Assembly (NCBI GenBank): GCA_018824085.1
Contig: JAHJHI010000022.1
Span: 103,580 to 167,579 of the forward strand
Source of the DNA: Gammaproteobacteria bacterium
Lineage (GTDB): Bacteria; Pseudomonadota; Gammaproteobacteria; Burkholderiales; Rhodocyclaceae
Length of the DNA stretch: 64,000 nt
Direction: 5' to 3'
A program made the translations under genes and the position numbers. The notes below the pieces were generated by a model. The model saw only the letters and a list, made by a program, of their open reading frames with translations. It ran no database searches and was not told the origin of the DNA. Shown one piece after another: positions 42,716 through 51,145 of the stretch (position 1 is its first letter; the number at the start of each line of letters is the position of its first letter).

Positions 42716-44077
42716 CTATACAAAGATCTCTGGGAATAAAAGAACAACCAGTTTCATATCTGAGGTATCCGGCGTGTAGGCGGGATCGTTGATCTGCATC
42801 TGCGCCTTGTAATGCTTCACCTTGAGCGCCCACTTCCCCGATTTATCCTCGGCTCGCAACTGGTCGGCGCGGTCGTAGGCAGCCAGTGCCCGGCGGAAAT
42901 AATGCAGGTAGCGCCTGTGCGCCGGTTCGACACGGTGTGCGACCTCGATGAAGGTCTTGAAGCGCCAACCGATCACGCGCCCATGTTTTGCGGAGTACAG
43001 CGCATTCAGCAATGTGCGGGGTACATGGTTTGCGTATTGAGGAAGTTCAACCCCTTCAGCCGCCAATGCCCGCCGTAGCTCAGCCCAGCCACGATAGTCC
43101 GGCGTGTCGCTCGTTTCGTAGTCGAGCCACCAGGTCTCGAACTTCTCCCGTACCTCGGCAAGACGTTGTCGTTCTCGTTCACGGGCCTGCTCTTGCAGAG
43201 CGTCCCGTGCTCCGTCGAAATCGAAATAGTAGGCACGCTGGCTTTCCCGCTCCAAGGTCAGGTCGTCAAACCCAACCACCCGGCGTTGCAGGTCTGAATT
43301 TTCCATCAATGTCGGCTCGGCCCAGATGCAATCCAGCATGAACCGTCCCCGTTGCACGGAAGCATCGCGAGTTGCCTGCGTCACTACAAAGGCATTACGG
43401 TTGTTGTTGAAAAACACGTCGTCCTGGGTCAACCGCCGCGCCCCGCCGTCGAAGTGGGCAAAGATCCAGATCAACAAACCACCTTCCTGCAAGTAGAACT
43501 CGCGGCGCTCGGCAATCACATTTACATACGTGGTGGACAACTGAATCTCGAAAACCACTGGAATGCCCCGATAGATCGCACGCACATCAGGCTTTCGCCA
43601 CTCTGCCGTCAGTGTGCCAGACCAACGTTTTTCGGTGGCCACGTCCGTGAACCGGGGGTCAGCCGCCAAACACTGTGCGACCCACTCTTTCATCTGCAGG
43701 TGCCGGGCGCTTTCCTTGACGCCGTTGTAACGCCTTGCATCGATCTCCTCCTGCGATAGCTCACCCCGCGTGCGCGCCAAGCAACGCCCATCTTCCAGCG
43801 TATGCCGGAAGAAGAAACGCCGCTCTTCGGCGCGCGACACTAGGTAGACAGGCACCCCACACAATGAGCAGGCATAGTGGGGCGTGCCTCGCTTGATGTC
43901 GGTGCGGAGCGCCATCCGCAATTGGATCGCCTTTTCGTAATCGGTGCCGATGACTTCGCCATGATCGAGATGATCCCCCGAGGCGATCTCCATTACCTCG
44001 GCAACCTCGGGATTCTCGACAGCAAAAGCACCACGTTCGTCCAGTACGGTAGGTCCCACGACTAGCCCTCTCAACAA
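42716..44077 (-). CDS. DUF6035-family protein, CoiA-like zinc ribbon and predicted nuclease
   Basis: 453 residues from a TTG at 44077; a GTG five codons later is an alternative. N-terminal zinc-ribbon-like part YACSLCGVPVYLVSRAEERR with HTLEDGRC, as in CoiA-like proteins. It is followed by a helix and the predicted PD-(D/E)XK core: LTAEWRKPDVRAIYRGIPVV with FEIQLSTTYVNVIAERREFY. A coiled-coil segment (LQEQARERERQRLAEVREKF) follows. The gene overlaps the DUF2726 gene upstream and is third in a tight three-gene operon. Nuclease activity is predicted from the Asp and Glu-x-Gln pattern, not proven. Confidence 0.75.
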   Translation of the reverse strand: MLRGLVVGPTVLDERGAFAVENPEVAEVMEIASGDHLDHGEVIGTDYEKAIQLRMALRTDIKRGTPHYACSLCGVPVYLVSRAEERRFFFRHTLEDGRCLARTRGELSQEEIDARRYNGVKESARHLQMKEWVAQCLAADPRFTDVATEKRWSGTLTAEWRKPDVRAIYRGIPVVFEIQLSTTYVNVIAERREFYLQEGGLLIWIFAHFDGGARRLTQDDVFFNNNRNAFVVTQATRDASVQRGRFMLDCIWAEPTLMENSDLQRRVVGFDDLTLERESQRAYYFDFDGARDALQEQARERERQRLAEVREKFETWWLDYETSDTPDYRGWAELRRALAAEGVELPQYANHVPRTLLNALYSAKHGRVIGWRFKTFIEVAHRVEPAHRRYLHYFRRALAAYDRADQLRAEDKSGKWALKVKHYKAQMQINDPAYTPDTSDMKLVVLLFPEIFV

Positions 44078-45054
44078 TAGGCCTTGGCTGCAGATCGGCG
44101 CACCTGTACCTCGGCAGGAACCAGCATGTCATGGTTCCTTCGCGGTCGCAGGCGACGGGGACGCAACCTGTCCAGGGTCTCGCTATCGGCGACCAGCAGG
44201 TCGTAGAAGTCCTCAGCGCGCACGTTCGCCGTATCGTCAGCCCGAACGCGGAGCAACGGAATCGCAGCCAATGCGAACAACTCGTCCTTCAATTGGTCTC
44301 GTTCGCGGACATCATCGTCATCATGCAGCGCTGAGTCCAGCTCGAAACAAGCCACGGGATCTTCGTCCTCGGTGCATAACAGAACATCGACTTGTGCCGC
44401 CCACGAATAGCGCCGGTGTCGATCTGAAAGACGAAGGACGAAGCCATCGACATCCATGAAATTACGTAGCGGCACGTTGGGGTAGGCGCGCAGGCTGGGG
44501 AAGAATTGCCGCACCGCCTGCAAAAATTCGCGTTCCTGCGAGCTGGCGCAAACGCTCTTACGGAAGGTCATAAGATCGCTCAAATGCACTGGCCCGAGAG
44601 TAAATGCGCTGGCCATCACGATGCGGCGCATGGGCACCACATCACCCTGGCTGGTCGCGGCAGCTGCTGCAGGCCTTGCAGAACGTCGGCCCTGTACCGA
44701 TCCCTCCGGCGCCTCGCGATAGGTCAACAACTTCGTGGGGAGCGGGGCATCCGGTCCCTCGACCTCGCGCCATGCGGCATCAAGCAGTGCATTGATGCCT
44801 TCGAGCAGGTCGTTGTCGACTACCAGCAGCCTACCGCAACGAACAAGACGCCAAAGGCGGACCGTGTCGCCTGCAACCAAGGCCCCCCTTGTGAGTTTCT
44901 CGTGGAGCACCGTCGGAAAGATCTGCTGCGTAATCTTGGTCAGCTGGCTGCTACGGAGGTCGGCACCCGGCACCATCGTTTCGTAGGCAGCGAGGAAGCC
45001 GCCGATGTCTCGCTCTTCCAGGAATATCCGCAGGTTCTCGATGGTGGCATTCAT
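44071..45054 (-). CDS. DUF2726-domain protein, restriction-endonuclease-like fold
   Basis: 327 residues. The N-terminal 150 residues are helical and unassigned. The C-terminal domain fits DUF2726: SQEREFLQAVRQFFPSLRAY, VDVLLCTEDEDPVACFELDS, ALHDDDDVRERDQLKDELFA, AIPLLRVRADDT. DUF2726 is a PD-(D/E)XK-like fold in which Asp and Glu of these strands would bind metal. The ATG overlaps the upstream stop by four bases and its end overlaps the downstream gene, so the three products are made together. Confidence 0.78.
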   Translation of the reverse strand: MNATIENLRIFLEERDIGGFLAAYETMVPGADLRSSQLTKITQQIFPTVLHEKLTRGALVAGDTVRLWRLVRCGRLLVVDNDLLEGINALLDAAWREVEGPDAPLPTKLLTYREAPEGSVQGRRSARPAAAAATSQGDVVPMRRIVMASAFTLGPVHLSDLMTFRKSVCASSQEREFLQAVRQFFPSLRAYPNVPLRNFMDVDGFVLRLSDRHRRYSWAAQVDVLLCTEDEDPVACFELDSALHDDDDVRERDQLKDELFALAAIPLLRVRADDTANVRAEDFYDLLVADSETLDRLRPRRLRPRRNHDMLVPAEVQVRRSAAKAYC

Positions 45055-46715
45055 TGCGCACCACCTTCCGCGAAGTCCACGTCCAGAAATAGGCTATGTC
45101 CGAAGGCGTAAGACCACATGTTGGGCAGTTTCTCGAACACGCCTTCGGTTGGAAACAAATGCGGCATGACTCCCGCGTACATTACGAGCCCTTCGGATTC
45201 GAGCTTTAGTCGGAGTTCTTCACCATCGCCGGCATAGACCAAATACGGCAGCGGATCGTTCGGATCGCTCAGCTGCCCTGCAGCCGTCAGCGCCTGCATA
45301 CGGATCGACGTACCGAACTCGTCAATCGCTTCGCGGACGGTCTGCTTAACTTCATCGGACACGCCACGCACGATCCGGTACCGCACGATGTCAATGCGGG
45401 ACAACAAGGTCTGCAGCAGGGAATCGTCATCGGCTCGGGCCAGCTCTGCGCGGCTCGGCAGTGCGAAGAAGAGATTCGGGTCCTTCGGCTTGAGCCGTTC
45501 GATGATGGTCATCGCGAAACCAACGGGCAGCTCGGGGACCATTGCCTGCTGCATCTCGACCTCCTGGCAAAAGCCATCCCAGGTCAGACCCGCGTCATTC
45601 AATGCCAAAAGCAGTTTGTGCAAATCGACACGGTAGGTATCCGACGGGCCACTCAAGTACTGCAAGCGCTTGGTCACCTCATGATGCTTGAAGTTTTGCG
45701 AAAGTACCCGCTGAACAAGCTTGTAGCGCCGCAGCAGCTTCTCCGAATCGGTCTCGCTCAGCATCGTGACCACCAGCCCGGGGACAAAGTCCTTGGGATG
45801 GATTGTCGATAACTGCCATACATAGCGGCCCCCGCCGATCCGCCAGGCTCCGTCATCCAAGCTAATTCCCTCGGACTTGTGGTCCTTCATCGCCAGATGG
45901 AGCTGTGCCCAGCATGTCAGCTCGTCGCCACGGGCAATCTCGTAGCCCGACCCCGGCATGAGCTCATCGTCTTCACGCAGCAAGACCAATTCCGAATTGC
46001 CCGCATCCGTTGGTCGCACCGGCTGCGGTATCGACGGCAAACGGTCCAATACTTCCCGACTGTAGCGATTGCATAACTGCAGCACGGCAACACCGTCCAG
46101 AACTGCCTGTCCGGACTCTTCCAAGTGTCGGCGCAGGGTTTCGAATGCCGCTGGGGCTTCCTGCAACCAATGTTCGGCATCCCCGACGGGATTGACCATA
46201 AGCAGCGGCAGCTCGTCCATGCTTCCTGCCGGCCCACCCTCCTTGGGCGTAGGAATGCTGACCATGACATAGCCGGGGCCGAAACGCACCTCAAAGACCT
46301 TGCCACCTTTTCCCCGAAGCCATGCATCGCACCATGCACACAGACGTGGTGCAAGTTGGCGCCAGTCTTCGAACAACTCCTCCGCGGCATCGGCCATCGG
46401 CGTCAGCTTGAGGGTCGTCTTCGGCTGCGCGCGATTTGCCGCGTGCCAATCGGCGTGCCCAAGCAGGCGCGCCGCCGCATCGAGCGAATTGACGTGCTTG
46501 AGGGCGATGCCGTGCTCTAGCAGGGATTTACGCAGGCGTTTCGCGAGATGCTTGGGATCCTCGTCAGCGGTTGGCATCAGGTGCCGAACCACATCGAGTG
46601 CTGCTTCCGAAGTAAAGCGAGGTGTTTTCAGGTGGACGAAAGTCCAGAGTGAGACGGCCTGAAACTGTTCAGAGGGGGGATTGGCATCCACAGATGCCAC
46701 AACGGTCGCTGTCAT
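45051..46715 (-). CDS. Large protein with N-terminal glyoxalase-8-type domain
   Basis: 554 residues. Residues about 20-95 (FTSEAALDVVRHLMPTADED, LAKRLRKSLLEHGIALKHVN, SLDAAARLLGHADWHAANRA) match the small glyoxalase-superfamily-related domain (Glyoxalase_8) seen in mobile-element proteins. The remaining 450 residues are acidic, without a domain I recognise, and end FGHSLFLDVDFAEGGAQ. Start at 46715 has GGAG eight bases upstream. It is the first gene of the three-gene cargo operon and may be its sensor or scaffold; that is speculation from order alone. Confidence 0.75.
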   Translation of the reverse strand: MTATVVASVDANPPSEQFQAVSLWTFVHLKTPRFTSEAALDVVRHLMPTADEDPKHLAKRLRKSLLEHGIALKHVNSLDAAARLLGHADWHAANRAQPKTTLKLTPMADAAEELFEDWRQLAPRLCAWCDAWLRGKGGKVFEVRFGPGYVMVSIPTPKEGGPAGSMDELPLLMVNPVGDAEHWLQEAPAAFETLRRHLEESGQAVLDGVAVLQLCNRYSREVLDRLPSIPQPVRPTDAGNSELVLLREDDELMPGSGYEIARGDELTCWAQLHLAMKDHKSEGISLDDGAWRIGGGRYVWQLSTIHPKDFVPGLVVTMLSETDSEKLLRRYKLVQRVLSQNFKHHEVTKRLQYLSGPSDTYRVDLHKLLLALNDAGLTWDGFCQEVEMQQAMVPELPVGFAMTIIERLKPKDPNLFFALPSRAELARADDDSLLQTLLSRIDIVRYRIVRGVSDEVKQTVREAIDEFGTSIRMQALTAAGQLSDPNDPLPYLVYAGDGEELRLKLESEGLVMYAGVMPHLFPTEGVFEKLPNMWSYAFGHSLFLDVDFAEGGAQ

Positions 46716-46978
46716 TGATGAGCTCCATATCGGAAAGCACTTCAGGACGGCACGCGTTGTCCGGCTTTCCAGGAGTTCACCTAGCCGGGAGGTTACTTGC
46801 GGGTATTCAACTGGCTTTGCCGTGCCGGAAAGACTCCGGTGCGTGCACTGACGGGCGCCAACTTGCCCACGATTCGGCTTGAACCGTGAGTACATGATAG
46901 GACAATGAAACAAATTCCGTCAACGCCCGAGCCGTGAGTCGGCAATCCAGCTCTCACAACGGGGCCAAACGATAGTGA
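46716..46978. promoter_or_regulatory. Promoter side of the three-gene cargo operon
   Basis: About 260 bases without a gene, upstream of the leftward operon. No operator-like repeat was seen. The border between cargo and sbcC side probably lies here. Confidence 0.35.
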
Positions 46979-47004
46979 CGGTGGCCGGACATGCCCGGCC
47001 ACCG
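46979..47004. terminator. Ten-base-pair stem-loop
   Basis: CGGTGGCCGG and CCGGCCACCG with a short loop, directly after the stop of the leftward 47005-47241 gene. No T run follows on the minus strand, so termination is uncertain. Confidence 0.45.
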
Positions 47005-47241
47005 CTATGCCAGTAGCGTTTTAAGCCGTTCCAAGCCCGCTTTGATGTCATCGCCAAGGCGTAAGGCCTCCGGGCCGCCTTCTGTTCCTTGCTGGGCCGC
47101 CCAGCTGCAAAACTCCGACATTAAGGAAGCCTTCTCGGCGGTGATTTTCGAGTGGCGGAGGCCATCCTCAATAAGAGGGATTAAGCCGGCCGCCGCACGC
47201 AGCCTGTTCAATGCAGGCGTGGATTCGGGGTTTTTCGACAT
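47005..47241 (-). CDS. Small hypothetical protein downstream of sbcC
   Basis: 78 residues: MSKNPESTPALNRLRAAAGL, IPLIEDGLRHSKITAEKASL, SEFCSWAAQQGTEGGPEALR. Helical, soluble, no family recognised. It lies 43 bases after the sbcC stop on the same strand and could be cotranscribed. Confidence 0.55.
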   Translation of the reverse strand: MSKNPESTPALNRLRAAAGLIPLIEDGLRHSKITAEKASLMSEFCSWAAQQGTEGGPEALRLGDDIKAGLERLKTLLA

Positions 47242-47284
47242 GCAGACATTTTAGCGGCGGGGCGCCAGAGAAGCCATGGCAATC

Positions 47285-49747
47285 CTACAAGCGGCCCTGA
47301 AGATCCATATCAATCACCGCATCCGCCATGGCGGTCAGTTCCGGCGTCTGGGACACGAAGAACTCCCGCTGATACCCCCCCAGCCGCAGCACCTCGCGCT
47401 TCATCGCCATGAACATGCGCTTGCGCTCGGGGTCCAACGGTCCATCGGCCTCGTCCGAGAACAGTGCACCGTAGCGTCGCCCCGTGTGCTGGGCGAGGTA
47501 CAGTGCCACCGCCCGGATCAGGCACTCGTTGATCCACACCCGTTCGCCGCCGCTCATCAGGCCGACGCTCTTGCTCTCGCCCGACTCGCCATCGTGCACC
47601 AGGATGTCGAATCCTTCCTTCTGCTCGCCCTTGCCGGTCTCCACCAGTGTTTGGATGGATACCGTAAAGCGGGGACCGTAGCAGGCCAGCAAGAGGTCGT
47701 TGGCCAGTCCCGATAAGGTCGGACCCGCGTCATCGATGGTCAGCGCGATCAGGCCGTCGTTGCCCATGCACTTGGCGAACAGATTCCAGTTGCCCAACTC
47801 GGTTTCGACCTTGGCGATGCGGTTGGCCACGTGCGCTTGACGACCGGCCAGGGCCGTTGCCTGCTGCACCACGGCCCCCAGGGTTTCGGCGTCCCGCACC
47901 GCAGCCAGGTGGGCCCGCTCGGCGGCAGCGACCGACTGCGCCGCCTGTTCCATCGCGGTCTGAGCATCGATCAGGCGCTGCTCGTCGCAAGGTTCCGGCA
48001 AGGCCGCCAGCGCCTGATTGAGCCGATCCAGGGTGGCTCGGTAGTGCTTGGCCTGCTGGCCGTGCTGGGCGCCGATGGCCTGCCGTGCCACATTGATCTG
48101 TTGACGCTCGGCCGCCTCCTCGGGCGTCTCCACCGGCGGCTGACCGGCAACGGCGTCTGGTCCCAGCGCGGCCTGCAGTTCCGTCAATTCCTGCTCAATC
48201 CCGGCCAGTGTGGTCCGCGCCCGCGCCATTTCACCGGCCTGGGCCGCTAGCCGCGCAAACCGCGACGCCCGTTCCCGGGCAAACTCGGCCCGATGCTCGG
48301 CCCAGGCCAAGGCCTGCGGCGCACCGGCGAGTTCCGCCTGCCGGCCGCGCAAAGCGTCCAGTTCCTGCTGTGCCGCCGCCTTCTCGCGCCCCAGCCGCTG
48401 GATCGTCCCCTGCGCGCTGGGAATCAGGGCCTTGGCGTCCCGCGCGTCGCCCAGGAGTTGGCATTGCCCCTGCAGATCAGTGCCGGCACACGGCACCTCC
48501 CCGGTCAGGCCGAAGCGTCGCGCCAATTCCTCGGCCTTGAGCGCCGCCTGGCCGGCCTCGCGCTCGACCCCGGAGAGTTTCTGCTGGACCATCCGCTCTG
48601 AGGCTTGGCACTGCGTCAGACGTTGGACTTGTTGGCGCCAAGATCCGATCTGCGCCGAGCGCAGCGACAAGACCCGCTCGGCCAAGGGCAGGCGGAGCTC
48701 AGCACGCTGCACGGCCTGGGCACCAGCCAGCACCGTGAGGCATTCCCGGCGCTGGTTCTGCAAACCCTGCCCGCGGTTGCGCTCCTGGGTGACGCGCTGG
48801 GCGATGCGTTGCGTCAGCCGTTCCAGCCGCTGCGACTCGCCCTGGTCCTGGGCCTTCAAGGCGTCGATGGCCTGCGTTCCGGCCTGGATCACGGCGTGGC
48901 ATTCGCTCTGAAGTTGCTCCCGGCGCGCTTCCACCCCGCGCGACTGCTCGCGCTCCGCCATCAATTGCGCGTGCCGGGTTCGGACCGACTCCTGCGCTGC
49001 CTGGGTCGCTTGGCGACCCGCAAGGCGCTGCGCGACGCGGGCCTGGGCGCCGTCGAGCCGGCGCCGTTCACCCTCGATACGCTGCGCTTCCGCATCCAGT
49101 CCAGCCTGTTCCTGCCGGATGGCCGCCAGGCCGGCCTTGAGCAGGCGCGCCGTCTCGCCCGCCTGCTGGCCCAGCGCCCGGATTTCTTCCTGTCCCAGCA
49201 AGTCGGCCAGCAACGTCTTGATCTCGGCATTGCGGTAGGCGCTCAACTGCCGCTTGCCCTGCGCCGAGAACACCGACGTGAAGAAGGTGTCGGCGCTGCC
49301 GCAGAGTGCTTCGACGCAACGGGTATAGGTGTCCACCTTGCCGTCTGACACGGTGCCGTCGTCCAGCACCACGGGCTTCCATGCGCCATCGTCGGCAAGC
49401 ATGAGCAGAAAGGCTTCGGTCTTGCGCCTGCCGTTCACGCGGATCACGACCTGCGAGCGATAGCTACGGCCGTCGTGGGCCCAGATCAGATCTTTCTCGT
49501 TCTCTGGCAGGCAAACATGGTCGTAGTAGGAGAAACCGCCCGGACCGGCCATCGCAGCACGCGATGGCATCGTCAGGTACGGGTGCATGTTGTCCATCAC
49601 GGTGGTCTTGCCGCGCCCGTTGGCGCCAGCGATGGCGACCAGTTCGGCGCCATCGGCCAGTCGCTTGAAATCGAGTTTCAGGACATCGCGTCCCAGGCCA
49701 TCGCGAATGCCGCGAAAGCCCTTGAGAATGAGTGAAAGAGGTTGCAT
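47285..49747 (-). CDS. sbcC: SbcC-like SMC-type ATPase
   Basis: 820 residues. Walker A AGANGRGKTTVMDNM near residue 40, long coiled coils (about 180-640), signature VGLMSGGERVWINECLIRAV and Walker B ALFSDEADGPLDPERKRM near the end. The zinc-hook area has CAGTDLQGQC, eight residues between cysteines in place of CxxC, so the hook may be atypical. With SbcD it forms an ATP-dependent exonuclease/endonuclease that opens hairpins and DNA ends. A second set on a mobile element may process its own replication intermediates or attack phage DNA. Confidence 0.9.
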   Translation of the reverse strand: MQPLSLILKGFRGIRDGLGRDVLKLDFKRLADGAELVAIAGANGRGKTTVMDNMHPYLTMPSRAAMAGPGGFSYYDHVCLPENEKDLIWAHDGRSYRSQVVIRVNGRRKTEAFLLMLADDGAWKPVVLDDGTVSDGKVDTYTRCVEALCGSADTFFTSVFSAQGKRQLSAYRNAEIKTLLADLLGQEEIRALGQQAGETARLLKAGLAAIRQEQAGLDAEAQRIEGERRRLDGAQARVAQRLAGRQATQAAQESVRTRHAQLMAEREQSRGVEARREQLQSECHAVIQAGTQAIDALKAQDQGESQRLERLTQRIAQRVTQERNRGQGLQNQRRECLTVLAGAQAVQRAELRLPLAERVLSLRSAQIGSWRQQVQRLTQCQASERMVQQKLSGVEREAGQAALKAEELARRFGLTGEVPCAGTDLQGQCQLLGDARDAKALIPSAQGTIQRLGREKAAAQQELDALRGRQAELAGAPQALAWAEHRAEFARERASRFARLAAQAGEMARARTTLAGIEQELTELQAALGPDAVAGQPPVETPEEAAERQQINVARQAIGAQHGQQAKHYRATLDRLNQALAALPEPCDEQRLIDAQTAMEQAAQSVAAAERAHLAAVRDAETLGAVVQQATALAGRQAHVANRIAKVETELGNWNLFAKCMGNDGLIALTIDDAGPTLSGLANDLLLACYGPRFTVSIQTLVETGKGEQKEGFDILVHDGESGESKSVGLMSGGERVWINECLIRAVALYLAQHTGRRYGALFSDEADGPLDPERKRMFMAMKREVLRLGGYQREFFVSQTPELTAMADAVIDMDLQGRL

Positions 49748-49834
49748 AACGGTACTCCAGCGGGATGACCAGTTCAGTCTCCCGCACGAAAGAGGCTCTG
49801 CAAGACCGTCCCCGAGGGAGAGGCCTCGGCCAGG

Positions 49835-51145
49835 TCAAAATGACAGCGCGGGCTCAAGATCGGCCCTGGGGGGCGGCAAGGTGACAGCGGTATCGATGCA
49901 TTCCCCGCCATCAGGGACTTCCTGCCCACGCAGCACACGCTCGGCGATGGCTTCCGGTTCCTGGCTTGCCAGCGCCTGGAGGCACGCTAGCAAGGGTTCC
50001 GCCCGCGCCTCGGTCACCTGCGCCCATACACGCACCTTGTCCGCCAGATTCGCCAGTTGCGAGATCCCTGCCGCCCGCGTGCGCACCACGGGCAGGATGC
50101 GCCCTTCCAGCTTGGTTTCCGCCGCTCCCTCCAGCAGCCGCTCGATCGCCGCGCGGTCGACCTGGTGGCGGTCTTCTTCGGCGACGGTCCAGCGCACGCG
50201 CACGAACGCGCCAGCGATGTCCTGCTGCGCGACAGCCGCGCGCAGGGCGTCGAGGTCGGGCTGGCTCTCGAAAACGATATCGACAGTTCGGCACGCGGGC
50301 GTGGGCTCCAGCGTGAAGCGCGCCTGGTCGGCGTCGATATCCCAGAACAGAAACCCCTTGCCCCCTTCCTCGCCGTAATGAAAGCGACCGATCGAGCCGG
50401 GATAGGCGATGCACTGCCGCCCTGCGATGCTTTCCTGCTCCCATGCCTGATGCCGGTGGATGTGCCCGAGCATGAAGGCCTGGGCCTCGGCACCGAACAG
50501 GGCACCGGTCGTGAACTCGTGATCGAAGCCGGCCATCGGCACGCCGTGCTCGCTCACGCAGCCGAACACCGTGCCGTGCGACACGCCGATGGTCGGCACG
50601 CCCTGCCGACGTGCCGCGCGGTGGATCGGCGCGTAGCCGCGCAGCAGCAGGGCCAGGTGCTCGCCCACGGCTTGCGCGGCTTCCGCCGCACCGACCGTTG
50701 CGGCCACCAGCGCCTTGTTCACCGTGGGGATGCAGGTAAACAGGGCACGAGCACCGGCCGGCAAACTATCGAAACACCAACTGGTCGAAGCGAGCCATTC
50801 GTCCTGGGCCGTGAGGGCGACCTGCGCGATACGGCTGGCCACATGAACCGGATGCCGTCCGCCCAGCAGCCGAAAGATCGCCAGGGTGCCCGGTGGCTCA
50901 TGCGAGAATGTCCCTTGCAGCATCAACACCGGGCAGTGGTCAGCCAGTCGCCGCACCTGCGCGACCAGCCGTTCGGCGGCCGGGGCATGCAAGTCCAGGC
51001 CATGGTCGGTGGCGTCGCCCGAGAGAACCGCCGCCTCCGCACCCAACGCGATGGCCCGGTCGATGGCAGCGCCGAAGCAACGGTCGGCTTCCGCCAGTTT
51101 CTTGGTACCGTAGTGCAGATCGGAGAAATGCGCGATGCGGATCAT
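49835..51145 (-). CDS. sbcD: SbcD-like metallophosphoesterase nuclease
   Basis: 436 residues. Calcineurin-type motifs: IAHFSDLHYGTKKL, AAVLSGDATDHGLDL and AFMLGHIHRHQAW. The third motif, normally GNHD, reads LMLQGTFSHEPPGT, so the Asn/His pair is rearranged; activity cannot be assumed. The gene overlaps the directionality-factor-like gene by four bases upstream and precedes sbcC by 87 bases. Confidence 0.9.
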   Translation of the reverse strand: MIRIAHFSDLHYGTKKLAEADRCFGAAIDRAIALGAEAAVLSGDATDHGLDLHAPAAERLVAQVRRLADHCPVLMLQGTFSHEPPGTLAIFRLLGGRHPVHVASRIAQVALTAQDEWLASTSWCFDSLPAGARALFTCIPTVNKALVAATVGAAEAAQAVGEHLALLLRGYAPIHRAARRQGVPTIGVSHGTVFGCVSEHGVPMAGFDHEFTTGALFGAEAQAFMLGHIHRHQAWEQESIAGRQCIAYPGSIGRFHYGEEGGKGFLFWDIDADQARFTLEPTPACRTVDIVFESQPDLDALRAAVAQQDIAGAFVRVRWTVAEEDRHQVDRAAIERLLEGAAETKLEGRILPVVRTRAAGISQLANLADKVRVWAQVTEARAEPLLACLQALASQEPEAIAERVLRGQEVPDGGECIDTAVTLPPPRADLEPALSF

